DNA from: Hyphomonadaceae bacterium TMED5
GTDB lineage: Bacteria > Pseudomonadota > Alphaproteobacteria > Caulobacterales > Hyphomonadaceae
Direction of reading: 5' to 3'
DNA length: 64,000 bases
Assembly: GCA_002173095.1 (NCBI GenBank)
Contig: NHBK01000024.1
Location: 22,345 to 86,344 of the forward strand
This document shows, one piece after another, positions 9,135-16,940 of the stretch. The first letter of the stretch is position 1; the number at the start of each line of letters is the position of its first letter. Below the pieces are notes generated by a model. It saw only the letters and a list, made by a program, of their open reading frames with translations, searched no databases and was not told where the DNA came from. The position numbers and the translations under genes were made by a program.

Positions 9135-10433
9135 CTAGCTAGGGTTGCGCAATGGCTTGCTCGATGCGCTTCCGACAAAAAAGGCTAATAAATACAGAAC
9201 CGAGGGGATTTCTAAACCAAAATCGAACAGGCCGTGGATTACTACCATGATGATTGCTGAAATTATCGATATTTTTAACCTGAGGTCGTGCCGTTGCGAG
9301 ACGGTCCAGAATATCGTGAACAGAATTAAGGCAATTAATCCGATCATTCCCGGCCAGCCTGCCTGAACAAACCATTGAAGGAAAATGTTGTGAGCTGCGT
9401 TCTGGTCTGTCAGGGCCGTATTGGTTTGAGGTGTGCTGACGAATGAAACCGCATAACGAATGCTACCCAGACCGTGGCCTATCCAGGGATTGAGATGCCC
9501 GGCCTGCCAGGCGGCCTGGTTCATAATCTGTCGATCGGAAAAATCTGATTCCAGTGTTTGCATGCGTTCGTCGATCAGTGAGCCAGATATCGCCCATAAC
9601 GTTACACCGCAGAAAAGAGCCAGACACACTGGCGTCACGATATTCAAAGCCCGAGTGGGGGCGACGTCTTGGGCGTCGGATTTTCGGGTCCGGAAGATAA
9701 GGAAGGTCGCTAAAAGGAGGGAAGCGCAAAGGCCAATTGCAAATAAACCGGCGCGTGACCCTGTTAGCAATATACCTGAGGCTAAGAATATTAGCGCTGC
9801 TATTGTAACCGGAGCGGACGAAATCGCTTTTAATAAGGCAGTTGCTGTAGTGGAGCCGGCACTCTGATTCATGTCAGATATGCGGCTGAGGAACCGATGC
9901 AGACAGAAGAGAAACAACAGACCTAAAAACGTTGCTGCAGTATTTGCGGACAGAAACGTACCTGTCAGTCGTCCTTGATGGAGCAAATTTTGGTGCCCGA
10001 GAATCGTGTTTGGCAGAGCGAAATGCTGAATGAAAACTGCGACACCATATATCAGCGCCAGGACTGCAATGACACGATTGACGCGCCGACGTCTACGCTC
10101 TGACAGTGCCGTGTATCTGCCGAACCAGAAAAAGCTTCCGGCTGTCAACAGACCTATATATTCGTATTCTGCATCAGCCGTTCGGCCGGTGACGTAATGA
10201 GTCGCTGTGAGTGCTGCCCAGATGGAGATGAACGGCACGGTCCAGAGGCGAAGAGACATCTCATTCCTGGCAATCATGCAAATCCCAAGGAATAAAAATG
10301 TCAGCGCCGAGATGAAAAGCGAAGAAGCTGGACTGTCTGCTCCCAGCAGAAGCAAGGACAGAACAAGAATGGTCAGCGCGCCGAGCGACGGAATGTCATC
10401 CAGCTTGAAAAGAGACGCTTTTCTCTGCCCCAT
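9135..10433 (-). CDS. O-antigen ligase / Wzy-like polymerase
   Basis: 432 residues with about 10-12 predicted membrane helices and one large periplasmic loop (about 270-330) holding QAGHLNPWIGHGLGSIRYAV, the Wzy_C-family loop signature (NPWxGxGxG). Such proteins polymerise undecaprenyl-linked repeat units or ligate chains. Because a second protein of this class lies at 22.4-23.7 kb, one may be polymerase and the other ligase. Start ATG 10433 with GGGGAGT upstream. Same strand as the sugar transferase, about 190 bp before it. Confidence 0.85.
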   Translation of the reverse strand: MGQRKASLFKLDDIPSLGALTILVLSLLLLGADSPASSLFISALTFLFLGICMIARNEMSLRLWTVPFISIWAALTATHYVTGRTADAEYEYIGLLTAGSFFWFGRYTALSERRRRRVNRVIAVLALIYGVAVFIQHFALPNTILGHQNLLHQGRLTGTFLSANTAATFLGLLFLFCLHRFLSRISDMNQSAGSTTATALLKAISSAPVTIAALIFLASGILLTGSRAGLFAIGLCASLLLATFLIFRTRKSDAQDVAPTRALNIVTPVCLALFCGVTLWAISGSLIDERMQTLESDFSDRQIMNQAAWQAGHLNPWIGHGLGSIRYAVSFVSTPQTNTALTDQNAAHNIFLQWFVQAGWPGMIGLIALILFTIFWTVSQRHDLRLKISIISAIIMVVIHGLFDFGLEIPSVLYLLAFFVGSASSKPLRNPS

Positions 10434-10702
10434 TCGATACTCTACTCCCCAAAACCCGATCGCGAAAACCGCTGCATATGTTGTGGCTGATGCCGACGGT
10501 CAGGTAAATACTCTGGCGCGCAGAATTTCGAAGATCAATTTATGAGGTAGACCTTCGTCTATTTGGGAACCTTTTCATTTACAAAACGATGTAAAGTGTG
10601 TAACTAGCTGGAGAGCGTTAAAGTTTGAGCAAATTTGATCAACCGGTTAAAGCGGATCGTTAAGTTTGCTCTGATAAAGACAAAGAACGCGGAGGAAACT
10701 TT

Positions 10703-10861
10703 ATGAGCGATTTTGCATTCTTCTCTCACGATGAAGTGTCACAGAGCACTTCCGGCAACGTAGATGAACGTTGGAGCGCCCGTCGCACGGCTATGTTCTG
10801 TGCTATCACATGCGGTGCTTTTTGGGTTGTTGCGATTTATGGGGCGATCAAACTTTTCTAA
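10703..10861 (+). CDS. Small single-span membrane protein (52 aa)
   Basis: A 52-codon frame begins at ATG 10703 with a near-perfect GGAGG seven bases upstream and ends at TAA 10859-10861, just before a strong terminator. About 28 polar residues (MSDFAFFSHDEVSQ at the start) precede one hydrophobic helix, MFCAITCGAFWVVAIYGAI. A GAGCAAA/TTTGCTC inverted pair lies about 40 bp upstream. I recognise no family. The strong ribosome site, a membrane helix and its own terminator argue that it is real. Its place between divergent EPS genes suggests a role in that system. Confidence 0.65.
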   Translation: MSDFAFFSHDEVSQSTSGNVDERWSARRTAMFCAITCGAFWVVAIYGAIKLF

Positions 10862-10881
10862 ATCGCGTCTGAAATTACGAA

Positions 10882-10918
10882 ATAAAAAAAACGCGCTGTG
10901 CAAACAGCGCGTTTTTTG
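10882..10918. terminator. Bidirectional Rho-independent terminator
   Basis: A 9-bp perfect stem, ACGCGCTGT / ACAGCGCGT with a GCAA loop, is flanked by an A-run on the left and a T-run on the right. It serves the plus-strand 52-aa gene and the convergent lipoprotein gene ending at 10962. Confidence 0.85.
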
Positions 10919-10961
10919 TTGACCAGCTTTTTCTTCTTCAGGGCCGGATGGCCCGGGGCAT

Positions 10962-12023
10962 TTAGCCCCGAGCAGCACGTGCCCAGATCGTAGGATCGCC
11001 AGCGACCTGACGTGAAATCCAGAGATAGTCCGTTTCGAACCATGGCTTGATTTCCGATGTCATATTGTCGAGCACATAATCACCCTGATTAGTGGACACG
11101 ACGAGTACCGCGTGACGACCGGTTTCGCGGGAATAGCCGACCGCAAAGTAAAGCGCAGATGCCGGGATGCCTGCATTAACCAGAGCTTGTCGCTTTTCAA
11201 GCGCATAGTCTTCACAGTCCCCGCGGCGGTCCATGCCTTGCGTAAGCGGCATGGCCCAGACTTCGCTCTGACCATAGATCTGATCATCCGTTGCCGGGCG
11301 GATAAGTGTGTTGATGTTGCGATTGACGCGATCAAGCGTTGCAAACATTGAGTCCGACATTGCGATCGTCGTGTTTGCATCAGTCAGCAGTGCTGCGTTT
11401 GTCGGCGCTGGCGCAATTGATGGCGTGTCGGCGGCATCTTCTGAAGTCAGGGCGGCGAGTGGCGCAGCTATCTGAATGTCAGAGACGCGACGTAGCTCAA
11501 CCTGAACCTGTTGTTGGTTGGAGATGCTTGTCAATTGCATTGCAGCTTCAAGGGTCGCTTCTGATGGCATGACCACTGAAGCTGTCTCTTTTACCTCAAT
11601 GAGCGGCGCTGGGGCGCGTTCCGCCATGCCGGCTTCGTCCTGGAGAGAGGCGTCTGCCAGCTGAGCCTCGGTTTCAGCTTCATCGGTGCGGCCGCGCAGG
11701 CTGATCGCACCATTCGTATCAGAAACTGTCTCTGTCAGGCGTTCTGCGGATGGTGTGCCGCCCGTGGAGGATGCCTCGCTTGCGACATTGCCGCGTTCCA
11801 GCAGCGCATAATCCCGTGCCGGGCTGACTGGCTCGCAAATCGCCGGATTGGACTGGCAAAGCTCAATCAGGCCAGACGGCGGCGCAGTAGATGCGGCGTA
11901 TGGCATGTAGCTTGAAGGGGCTGGCATTGAGGCACACGCGCCCAGTAGAGCGAGGGCGCCGGAGCATACAATAAGCTTGTATCCGCTTTTGCGGATGGAA
12001 CCTGGTCTTTTTGTCGGAAGCAT
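10962..12023 (-). CDS. BTLCP (LapG-like) transglutaminase-fold cysteine proteinase, lipoprotein
   Basis: 353 residues. A signal peptide ends in the lipobox LLGAC (about residues 25-29). A low-complexity, acidic region of about 180 residues follows. The C-terminal 130 residues form the bacterial transglutaminase-like cysteine proteinase domain: Cys in RRGDCEDYALEKR, His in GRHAVLVV and Asp in YVLDNM make the triad. LapG of this family cleaves surface adhesins in response to c-di-GMP. No LapD or adhesin is nearby, so the substrate is open. The Shine-Dalgarno lies inside a leader hairpin (12028-12054). EPS context suggests biofilm control. Confidence 0.85.
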   Translation of the reverse strand: MLPTKRPGSIRKSGYKLIVCSGALALLGACASMPAPSSYMPYAASTAPPSGLIELCQSNPAICEPVSPARDYALLERGNVASEASSTGGTPSAERLTETVSDTNGAISLRGRTDEAETEAQLADASLQDEAGMAERAPAPLIEVKETASVVMPSEATLEAAMQLTSISNQQQVQVELRRVSDIQIAAPLAALTSEDAADTPSIAPAPTNAALLTDANTTIAMSDSMFATLDRVNRNINTLIRPATDDQIYGQSEVWAMPLTQGMDRRGDCEDYALEKRQALVNAGIPASALYFAVGYSRETGRHAVLVVSTNQGDYVLDNMTSEIKPWFETDYLWISRQVAGDPTIWARAARG

Positions 12024-12497
12024 TTTTACTTCTCCGTATGTTTATAGGAGAAGTGTTCACATAAACTTATTGAATATTGACTTTCCGAAAACTGAGATAT
12101 GATTAATTCTTATTTTGTTTTTGTTATCCTTAATGTTTGCTTTTACTTAAATCGTGGAATTTGATGAAATTTCAGGCGGAAAGCGCAATTTGGATAGAAA
12201 GGTTGAATAAAATCGCCGTCTGGTGGCTGGATGTCTTGAGCGTGTCACGGTGCGCGGGCATAAAAAGTGCTTATTGAGCAGGGGGGTATAAGGGCGTGGG
12301 GAAAAGTGTTTTGAAAATTATACTGCGGTTGGATGAGCGCTCGGCTCAGATGGGCTTGTTTTATGTGAGCCCTGGTTTGGGCGCGGTGCTGTTAATAATG
12401 AATACAAATTTGGACGCGCCCGGCGCTTAGCGGCGACGTTGAAACCGTAAAAAAATTCGCAAAACCAAAAAAAGTTTTTCAGTAGAGAGTTCAGCGC
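12024..12497. other. Divergent intergenic region of the EPS locus
   Basis: 474 bp between the minus-strand lipoprotein and plus-strand galE. It is A/T-rich near both ends and contains the SD-sequestering hairpin at its left edge. No convincing open frame, tRNA or paired -35/-10 box was found. Promoters for both directions must lie here. Confidence 0.5.
12028..12054 (-). promoter_or_regulatory. Leader hairpin sequestering the ribosome-binding site
   Basis: In the mRNA of the BTLCP lipoprotein, ACTTCTCC and GGAGAAGT form an 8-bp perfect stem with an 11-nt A/T-rich loop. The GGAG Shine-Dalgarno is the 3' arm and lies five to eight bases before the ATG at 12023. Closed, it should block initiation; an RNA thermometer, trans-acting RNA or protein could open it. 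Confidence 0.5.
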
Positions 12498-13484
12498 ATG
12501 ACAAAGAATATTCTTGTAGCTGGTGGGGCGGGCTATGTCGGGTCGCACACATGTCTGACTTTGGCGGAGCAGGGCTTTACGCCGATTGTGTTCGATAATT
12601 TTACAAACGGACACAGGGAGTTTGTGCAGTGGGGCGCGGCGGTCGAAGGCGATATTCGTGACCGCGCCGCACTTAATGCTGTTATTGAAAAATATAAGCC
12701 GGTGGGCGTGATGCACTTTGCAGCACTGATAGAAGTGGGCGAGTCGGTGAAGGCGCCTGCGGATTTTTACGAGAATAATGTGGCAGGGGCGCTCAATCTC
12801 ATTCGGGCGACAATGAGCGCCGGCATTCGCGCATTTGTGTTTTCATCCACCTGCGCGACCTATGGCATGCCGGTGAAGCTTCCAATGGATGAAACGCATC
12901 AGCAAGTGCCGCTTAATCCTTATGGTCTTTCCAAGCTTATGGTTGAGCAAATTCTGTCAGATTTGCGTACCTATTCTGATTTTCCGTCTATTGCGCTTCG
13001 TTATTTCAATGCCGCAGGTGCGGATCCGGAAGGGCGTATCGGCGAATGGCATGACCCGGAGACGCATGCGATTCCGATCGCGCTCGACAATGCGCTGGGT
13101 GTGCGTTCGGGCTTTAGTATTAATGGCAATGATTACGACACCCGCGATGGAACGTGCGTTCGCGACTATATTCATGTTCTGGATCTGGCAGATGCGCATG
13201 TGCGCGCGCTCAAGGCGCAGCTCGATGGAAGTATGGGCGGCTTTTATAACCTGGGAACGGGTGAGGGGACGACCGTAAAAGAGCTTCTCGATGCGGTGAT
13301 CCGTATTACCAGGCGGGAATTTGAGATCGGTTCGGGGCCGCGTCGAGAAGGCGACAGCCCGACGCTTGTGGCAGACAATGCCAAAGCTCGCGATGAACTA
13401 GGCTGGGTGCCCGCACGTGGGCTGGATGAAATTATTACAGATGCCTGGAACTGGCATTTGAAGCTGCGTGGAGAGGCTGTTTGA
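12498..13484 (+). CDS. galE: UDP-glucose 4-epimerase GalE
   Basis: 328 residues, an extended short-chain dehydrogenase. The Rossmann motif GGAGYVGSHT is at residues 8-17, the catalytic Tyr/Lys pair is in YGLSKLMVEQ (about 147-151), and the substrate loop RYFNAAGADPEGRIGE is intact. It interconverts UDP-glucose and UDP-galactose in the cytoplasm, with NAD bound. It heads the plus-strand EPS arm, so it likely feeds UDP-galactose to the polymer. Followed after 82 bp by the phosphatase gene. Confidence 0.93.
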   Translation: MTKNILVAGGAGYVGSHTCLTLAEQGFTPIVFDNFTNGHREFVQWGAAVEGDIRDRAALNAVIEKYKPVGVMHFAALIEVGESVKAPADFYENNVAGALNLIRATMSAGIRAFVFSSTCATYGMPVKLPMDETHQQVPLNPYGLSKLMVEQILSDLRTYSDFPSIALRYFNAAGADPEGRIGEWHDPETHAIPIALDNALGVRSGFSINGNDYDTRDGTCVRDYIHVLDLADAHVRALKAQLDGSMGGFYNLGTGEGTTVKELLDAVIRITRREFEIGSGPRREGDSPTLVADNAKARDELGWVPARGLDEIITDAWNWHLKLRGEAV

Positions 13485-13566
13485 CGTATGGGTGTTGCCT
13501 CTCTCTCGTCATGAAATGGCCGGGCTCTTGCATGATCTGTGATGCAATGCACAATATCGTCTCGCA

Positions 13567-14352
13567 ATGGACAGGTCGCCGACAATGCTGAAGGGTCTTC
13601 TCAAAGGCAGTAAAACAAAGCGCGCAAAAGATGCGCCGCTTCTGCCTGAGGGCGTTCGTCTTTATGCCATTGGTGATATTCACGGTCGGGCAGACCTGTT
13701 GGAAAAGCTCTTCGCTCAGTTGCGCGCTGATATTAAAGGTGGCGACTTTAACCAGCTGCATTTCGTTTTTTTGGGAGATTATATTGATCGCGGCTTTCAG
13801 AGCCGGGAAGTGATCGAAATAATTTTGTCTCAGGAGTGGGGTGCGTTGAAGCCGACCTTTCTGTTGGGAAATCACGAAAAGACATTGCTGGATTTTCTTG
13901 ATGATCCTTCTGTCGGGCCGTCGTGGATGGAATATGGCGGGAGGGAAACGCTCAGCTCTTACGGCGTCGAGCTCCAGAATGGTGGCAAGGGAGAGGCCGC
14001 CTGGAGGATGGCATCTGACGATCTTCGGGCCGCCTTGCCACCGAAACATCTTTCGTTTTTGCGCGGGCTGCAGCGTAGCTTTCAATTTGGTGAATGCTAT
14101 TTTGTGCATGCAGGGGTTAACCCTGAAAAGCCCGTCGCAGATCAGTCTGAAGATGACCAGCTCTGGATCAGGGACAGGTTTCTGGAGAGCCGCAAGCGCC
14201 TTGAAAAAGTCATCGTGCATGGTCACACGCCAGAAACATCACCAGTGTGGGACGGCCGGCGTATTGGTGTTGACACTGGCGCCTATATTACCAACCGTCT
14301 GACGGCCGTTCGTATTGAGGGCGGTGGGGTCGATTTTATTTCAACAAACTGA
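13567..14352 (+). CDS. Metallophosphoesterase (PPP-type serine/threonine phosphatase-like)
   Basis: 261 residues with the complete PPP-family metal signature: GDIHG near residue 38, GDYIDRG near 74, GNHE near 102, and HGHTPE near 219. The two-metal site should hydrolyse phosphoesters. Bacterial relatives include ApaH-like and PrpE-like enzymes. In this EPS operon a protein phosphatase opposing the Wzc-type tyrosine kinase is tempting, but the family is Ser/Thr- or nucleotide-directed and the link is inference. Start ATG 13567; ATG 13585 is possible. Confidence 0.85.
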   Translation: MDRSPTMLKGLLKGSKTKRAKDAPLLPEGVRLYAIGDIHGRADLLEKLFAQLRADIKGGDFNQLHFVFLGDYIDRGFQSREVIEIILSQEWGALKPTFLLGNHEKTLLDFLDDPSVGPSWMEYGGRETLSSYGVELQNGGKGEAAWRMASDDLRAALPPKHLSFLRGLQRSFQFGECYFVHAGVNPEKPVADQSEDDQLWIRDRFLESRKRLEKVIVHGHTPETSPVWDGRRIGVDTGAYITNRLTAVRIEGGGVDFISTN

Positions 14353-14369
14353 ATTCTGGGGACAACTCG

Positions 14370-14975
14370 GTGTCTGAACATCAAACGACGAATACGAGCA
14401 GATTGGCGCAGATTTTTCTTATGATCACAGCGGCGATTTTGTTGCTGGCTGCGTGTCAAACGGCCGGAGTGGCCGTCAGCAATGAAACCGGTGAGGAATT
14501 ACGTGCCCGCCAGGTTACGGAATATCGTCTGGGAACTGGTGATCAGGTTCGTATCATCGTTTTTGGTGAGGAGCAGCTCTCGGGGGAGTTTGTTGTCGAT
14601 GGGACGGGGGCGATATCCCTGCCTTTGATTGGTGAAGTTCACGCGGCCGGAACCTCGCTGCGAGAACTGCAGCGCGCAATAGAAACATCCCTTCGCGATG
14701 GATATCTGAACGATCCTCGCGTCAATGCAGAGGTTCTGAATTACCGTCCTTATTATATTCTGGGTGAAGTGGGGCAGGCGGGAGAGTATCCATATTCGGA
14801 TGGGTTAACTGTACTGAACGCTGTTGCGACAGCTGGTGGTTTTACTTACCGCGCGAATAGCCGGATTGTTTATATCAAGCGATCTGACTCAGCGAATGAG
14901 GAACAATTCCCGCTAACGGCGACAACACCTGTTCGGCCGGGTGATACAATTCGCATTGCCGAGCGCTATTTCTGA
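14370..14975 (+). CDS. Polysaccharide export outer-membrane lipoprotein (Wza/KpsD-like)
   Basis: 201 residues from GTG 14370 (GGGGA upstream). A signal peptide ends in the lipobox LLAAC (about 27-31). A Poly_export domain, YRLGTGDQVRIIVFGEEQL (about 51-70), is followed by one SLBB domain, PYYILGEVGQAGEYPYSDGL (about 129-148). It is shorter than E. coli Wza and of the minimal length common in Alphaproteobacteria. It should form the periplasmic part of the outer-membrane export channel with the Wzc-like protein encoded downstream. Confidence 0.9.
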   Translation: MSEHQTTNTSRLAQIFLMITAAILLLAACQTAGVAVSNETGEELRARQVTEYRLGTGDQVRIIVFGEEQLSGEFVVDGTGAISLPLIGEVHAAGTSLRELQRAIETSLRDGYLNDPRVNAEVLNYRPYYILGEVGQAGEYPYSDGLTVLNAVATAGGFTYRANSRIVYIKRSDSANEEQFPLTATTPVRPGDTIRIAERYF

Positions 14976-15129
14976 TCAATCTGGGGGCAGTACATGGCTG
15001 TGAGTAAGTTAATCTGCTGAAATTTTGAGTTGTGCAGCTTAAACTTGCTTTTTGGAAGGTCGATACTTGCTGCTGGTTGGGTTGTTGTGTTACCCTGATA
15101 CTAACTTAAAGTGGAGAATGGTGGCGAAA

Positions 15130-15585
15130 ATGATGCGTTGCACAAAATCTCGATTTGGAATTCTCGGACTTTCCCTCGTTGCCCTGACTAGCATTTCAGG
15201 CACAGCGCTGGCGCAGGAAGGTTCTGAAGCTTCTGGTGCGGCTGAGACTGCAGAAGTAGCTGTGAGTGATGTTGTTGATGCGATCATGGTGGCGCTCGCT
15301 GCTCTGCCTGCTGATGCAAGTGAAGAAGACATTCAGGATGCCGTAACCGCTGAACTTGTCGCCGCAGGTCTTGATGAGGACGCCCAACAGGAAGTTCTAG
15401 ACGCTGTCGTTGCGGCGCTTATTGAAGCGGGCAATACATCCTTCGCGGCTGTTGTCGCCAGCATGGAACCAGCTCCGCTGGATGACGGCACCGGTGGCGT
15501 CGGCGGGACGCCAGGAGGTGATGGCGGCGGGATTGCTATCGATCAAGCGCCTGCGAACGCTTCTGGGGTCGGTTCAGACTACTAA
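15130..15585 (+). CDS. Small secreted acidic Ala-rich protein of unknown function
   Basis: About 151 residues from ATG 15130 (ATG 15118 and 15133 also possible). A clear signal peptide ends LTSISGTALAQ. The mature part is Ala/Glu/Asp-rich and helical, with two similar segments (DIQDAVTAELVAAGLDEDAQ, QEVLDAVVAALIEAG). The C-terminus is Gly-rich and disordered. No family recognised. It lies between the Wza-like lipoprotein and the outer-membrane barrel in the EPS operon, so it is probably periplasmic or exported with the polymer. Confidence 0.75.
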   Translation: MMRCTKSRFGILGLSLVALTSISGTALAQEGSEASGAAETAEVAVSDVVDAIMVALAALPADASEEDIQDAVTAELVAAGLDEDAQQEVLDAVVAALIEAGNTSFAAVVASMEPAPLDDGTGGVGGTPGGDGGGIAIDQAPANASGVGSDY

Positions 15586-15633
15586 TTTGGCGATTTCGCC
15601 GCTTTCGCAGCATGCATGTCCGTGGGGGATTAT

Positions 15634-16908
15634 GTGAAAAAATTACATCACTTATTGTATGTTGGAGCCGCGCTGTCCGTTTCTGGAATAGCTGCGACTC
15701 CTGCAATTCCGCAGGATGGTGCGGGCATGTTCGCGCGAGACCGGAATGTCAGTGTCACTGAGCGTCCTAGGCCGGAGTATACATCGGGAGGCATTCAGCA
15801 GGGTGCCTTTGTTATTCAGCCGTCTTTAACGATGCGCCTCGAGTCGACCGATAATGTGTATGCAACCGAAACTAATGAACTTTCTGATGAGTTTGTAACC
15901 CTCATTCCAGCCGTAAGCATCGGGTCGACATGGTCGCGCCACCAGCTTGGCGTGAATGCGTCGGTTTCCCGTTACCAATACTCTGACGCAAATACCGAAA
16001 ACCGAACAGACTACGCTGTGGGAATTAACGGTCGCGTTGATGTCCTTAGAAGTTCTTTCGTTAATGGCGGTGTGGACTTTCGTTCGTCTCACGAGCCTCG
16101 TGGTTCCGCGGCAGCTGTTGGGCTTGCAGCCAGACCGATCGCTTTTGATCAAGCGTCTGCCTTCATTGGTGCGAGCCGCGAGTTTAGTCGAGTGCTTGTT
16201 GCGGGACAAATTTCTATTGATGAATTTGACTACGATGATGTTGATCTAATCGGTGGTGGCGTCGGAGATCAGGACTTTAGGGATCGAACCGATGTATCTA
16301 TTGAGGGGAGGGCAGACTATGCCTATTCCCCAGACACATCGTTTTTTGTTCGAATTATTAATGAAAACCAATCGTATGACAGTGCGATAGGTGGAGTTGT
16401 TCGGGATCAGGACACTTTGACGTTTGAAGGGGGCGTAAGCTTCGATATCTCTGATCTGATAACGGGTGAAGTCGGCATCGGCATGTTTTCTACCGATTTT
16501 GACGACGCTACTCGTGGTTCAAAGGACAGTCTAAGTTTCTCGGGTGACGCGGAATGGTATGTCACTCCACTCACGACCGTTTCGGTCAATGCGAGCCGAA
16601 GGTCCTCTGCATCAGGCATCGCTGCGGCGGCCTCTTCCACCAATACGAGCGTAGGCGCTGCGGTTGATCATGAGTTGCTAAGAAATCTGATATTGTCTTC
16701 GAGCATCTCATACACCGAAAACAGTTTTGAAGGTTTAGACAGAGCTGACGATACCTTCAGGTTCAATCTTGGCGGAACTTATCTGGTCAACCGAAATGTC
16801 GGCGTTACAGCAACTTATTCACGCTCCAGTCGCGATTCTTCCGGGGCAGCAGCTCAGGCCGGGTATGATGATAATCGATTTATGATCAGTTTGGTTTGGC
16901 AGCGATAA
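15634..16908 (+). CDS. Outer-membrane beta-barrel protein (BBP2-like) of EPS export
   Basis: 424 residues from GTG 15634, which has GGGGGA at proper spacing and yields a standard signal peptide (MKKLHHLLYVGAALSVSG). ATG 15616 is the longer alternative. The mature protein is an alternation of short amphipathic strands with acidic, Ser/Asn-rich loops and ends in MISLVWQR, like a barrel C-terminal strand. It resembles the putative beta-barrel porin 2 group found beside Wza/Wzc genes. It may help the polymer cross the outer membrane. Confidence 0.75.
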   Translation: MKKLHHLLYVGAALSVSGIAATPAIPQDGAGMFARDRNVSVTERPRPEYTSGGIQQGAFVIQPSLTMRLESTDNVYATETNELSDEFVTLIPAVSIGSTWSRHQLGVNASVSRYQYSDANTENRTDYAVGINGRVDVLRSSFVNGGVDFRSSHEPRGSAAAVGLAARPIAFDQASAFIGASREFSRVLVAGQISIDEFDYDDVDLIGGGVGDQDFRDRTDVSIEGRADYAYSPDTSFFVRIINENQSYDSAIGGVVRDQDTLTFEGGVSFDISDLITGEVGIGMFSTDFDDATRGSKDSLSFSGDAEWYVTPLTTVSVNASRRSSASGIAAAASSTNTSVGAAVDHELLRNLILSSSISYTENSFEGLDRADDTFRFNLGGTYLVNRNVGVTATYSRSSRDSSGAAAQAGYDDNRFMISLVWQR

Positions 16909-16940
16909 GTGCATTTAGTAGAGTAGATTGAAATCATCTG

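Noticed and set aside
8958..9188. Possible small plus-strand gene between the sugar transferase and the Wzy-like gene
   Set aside because: No ribosome site, no recognisable domain, and it enters the 3' end of the Wzy-like gene; treated as intergenic.
12318..12716. Minus-strand 132-codon open frame across the galE start
   Set aside because: Its coding style is poor and its 3' half of the coordinates is antisense to galE, whose GGAGYVGSHT start is unmistakable.
13435..14226. Long minus-strand frame (263 codons) opposite the metallophosphoesterase
   Set aside because: Antisense to a protein with all PPP metal motifs; no domain of its own.
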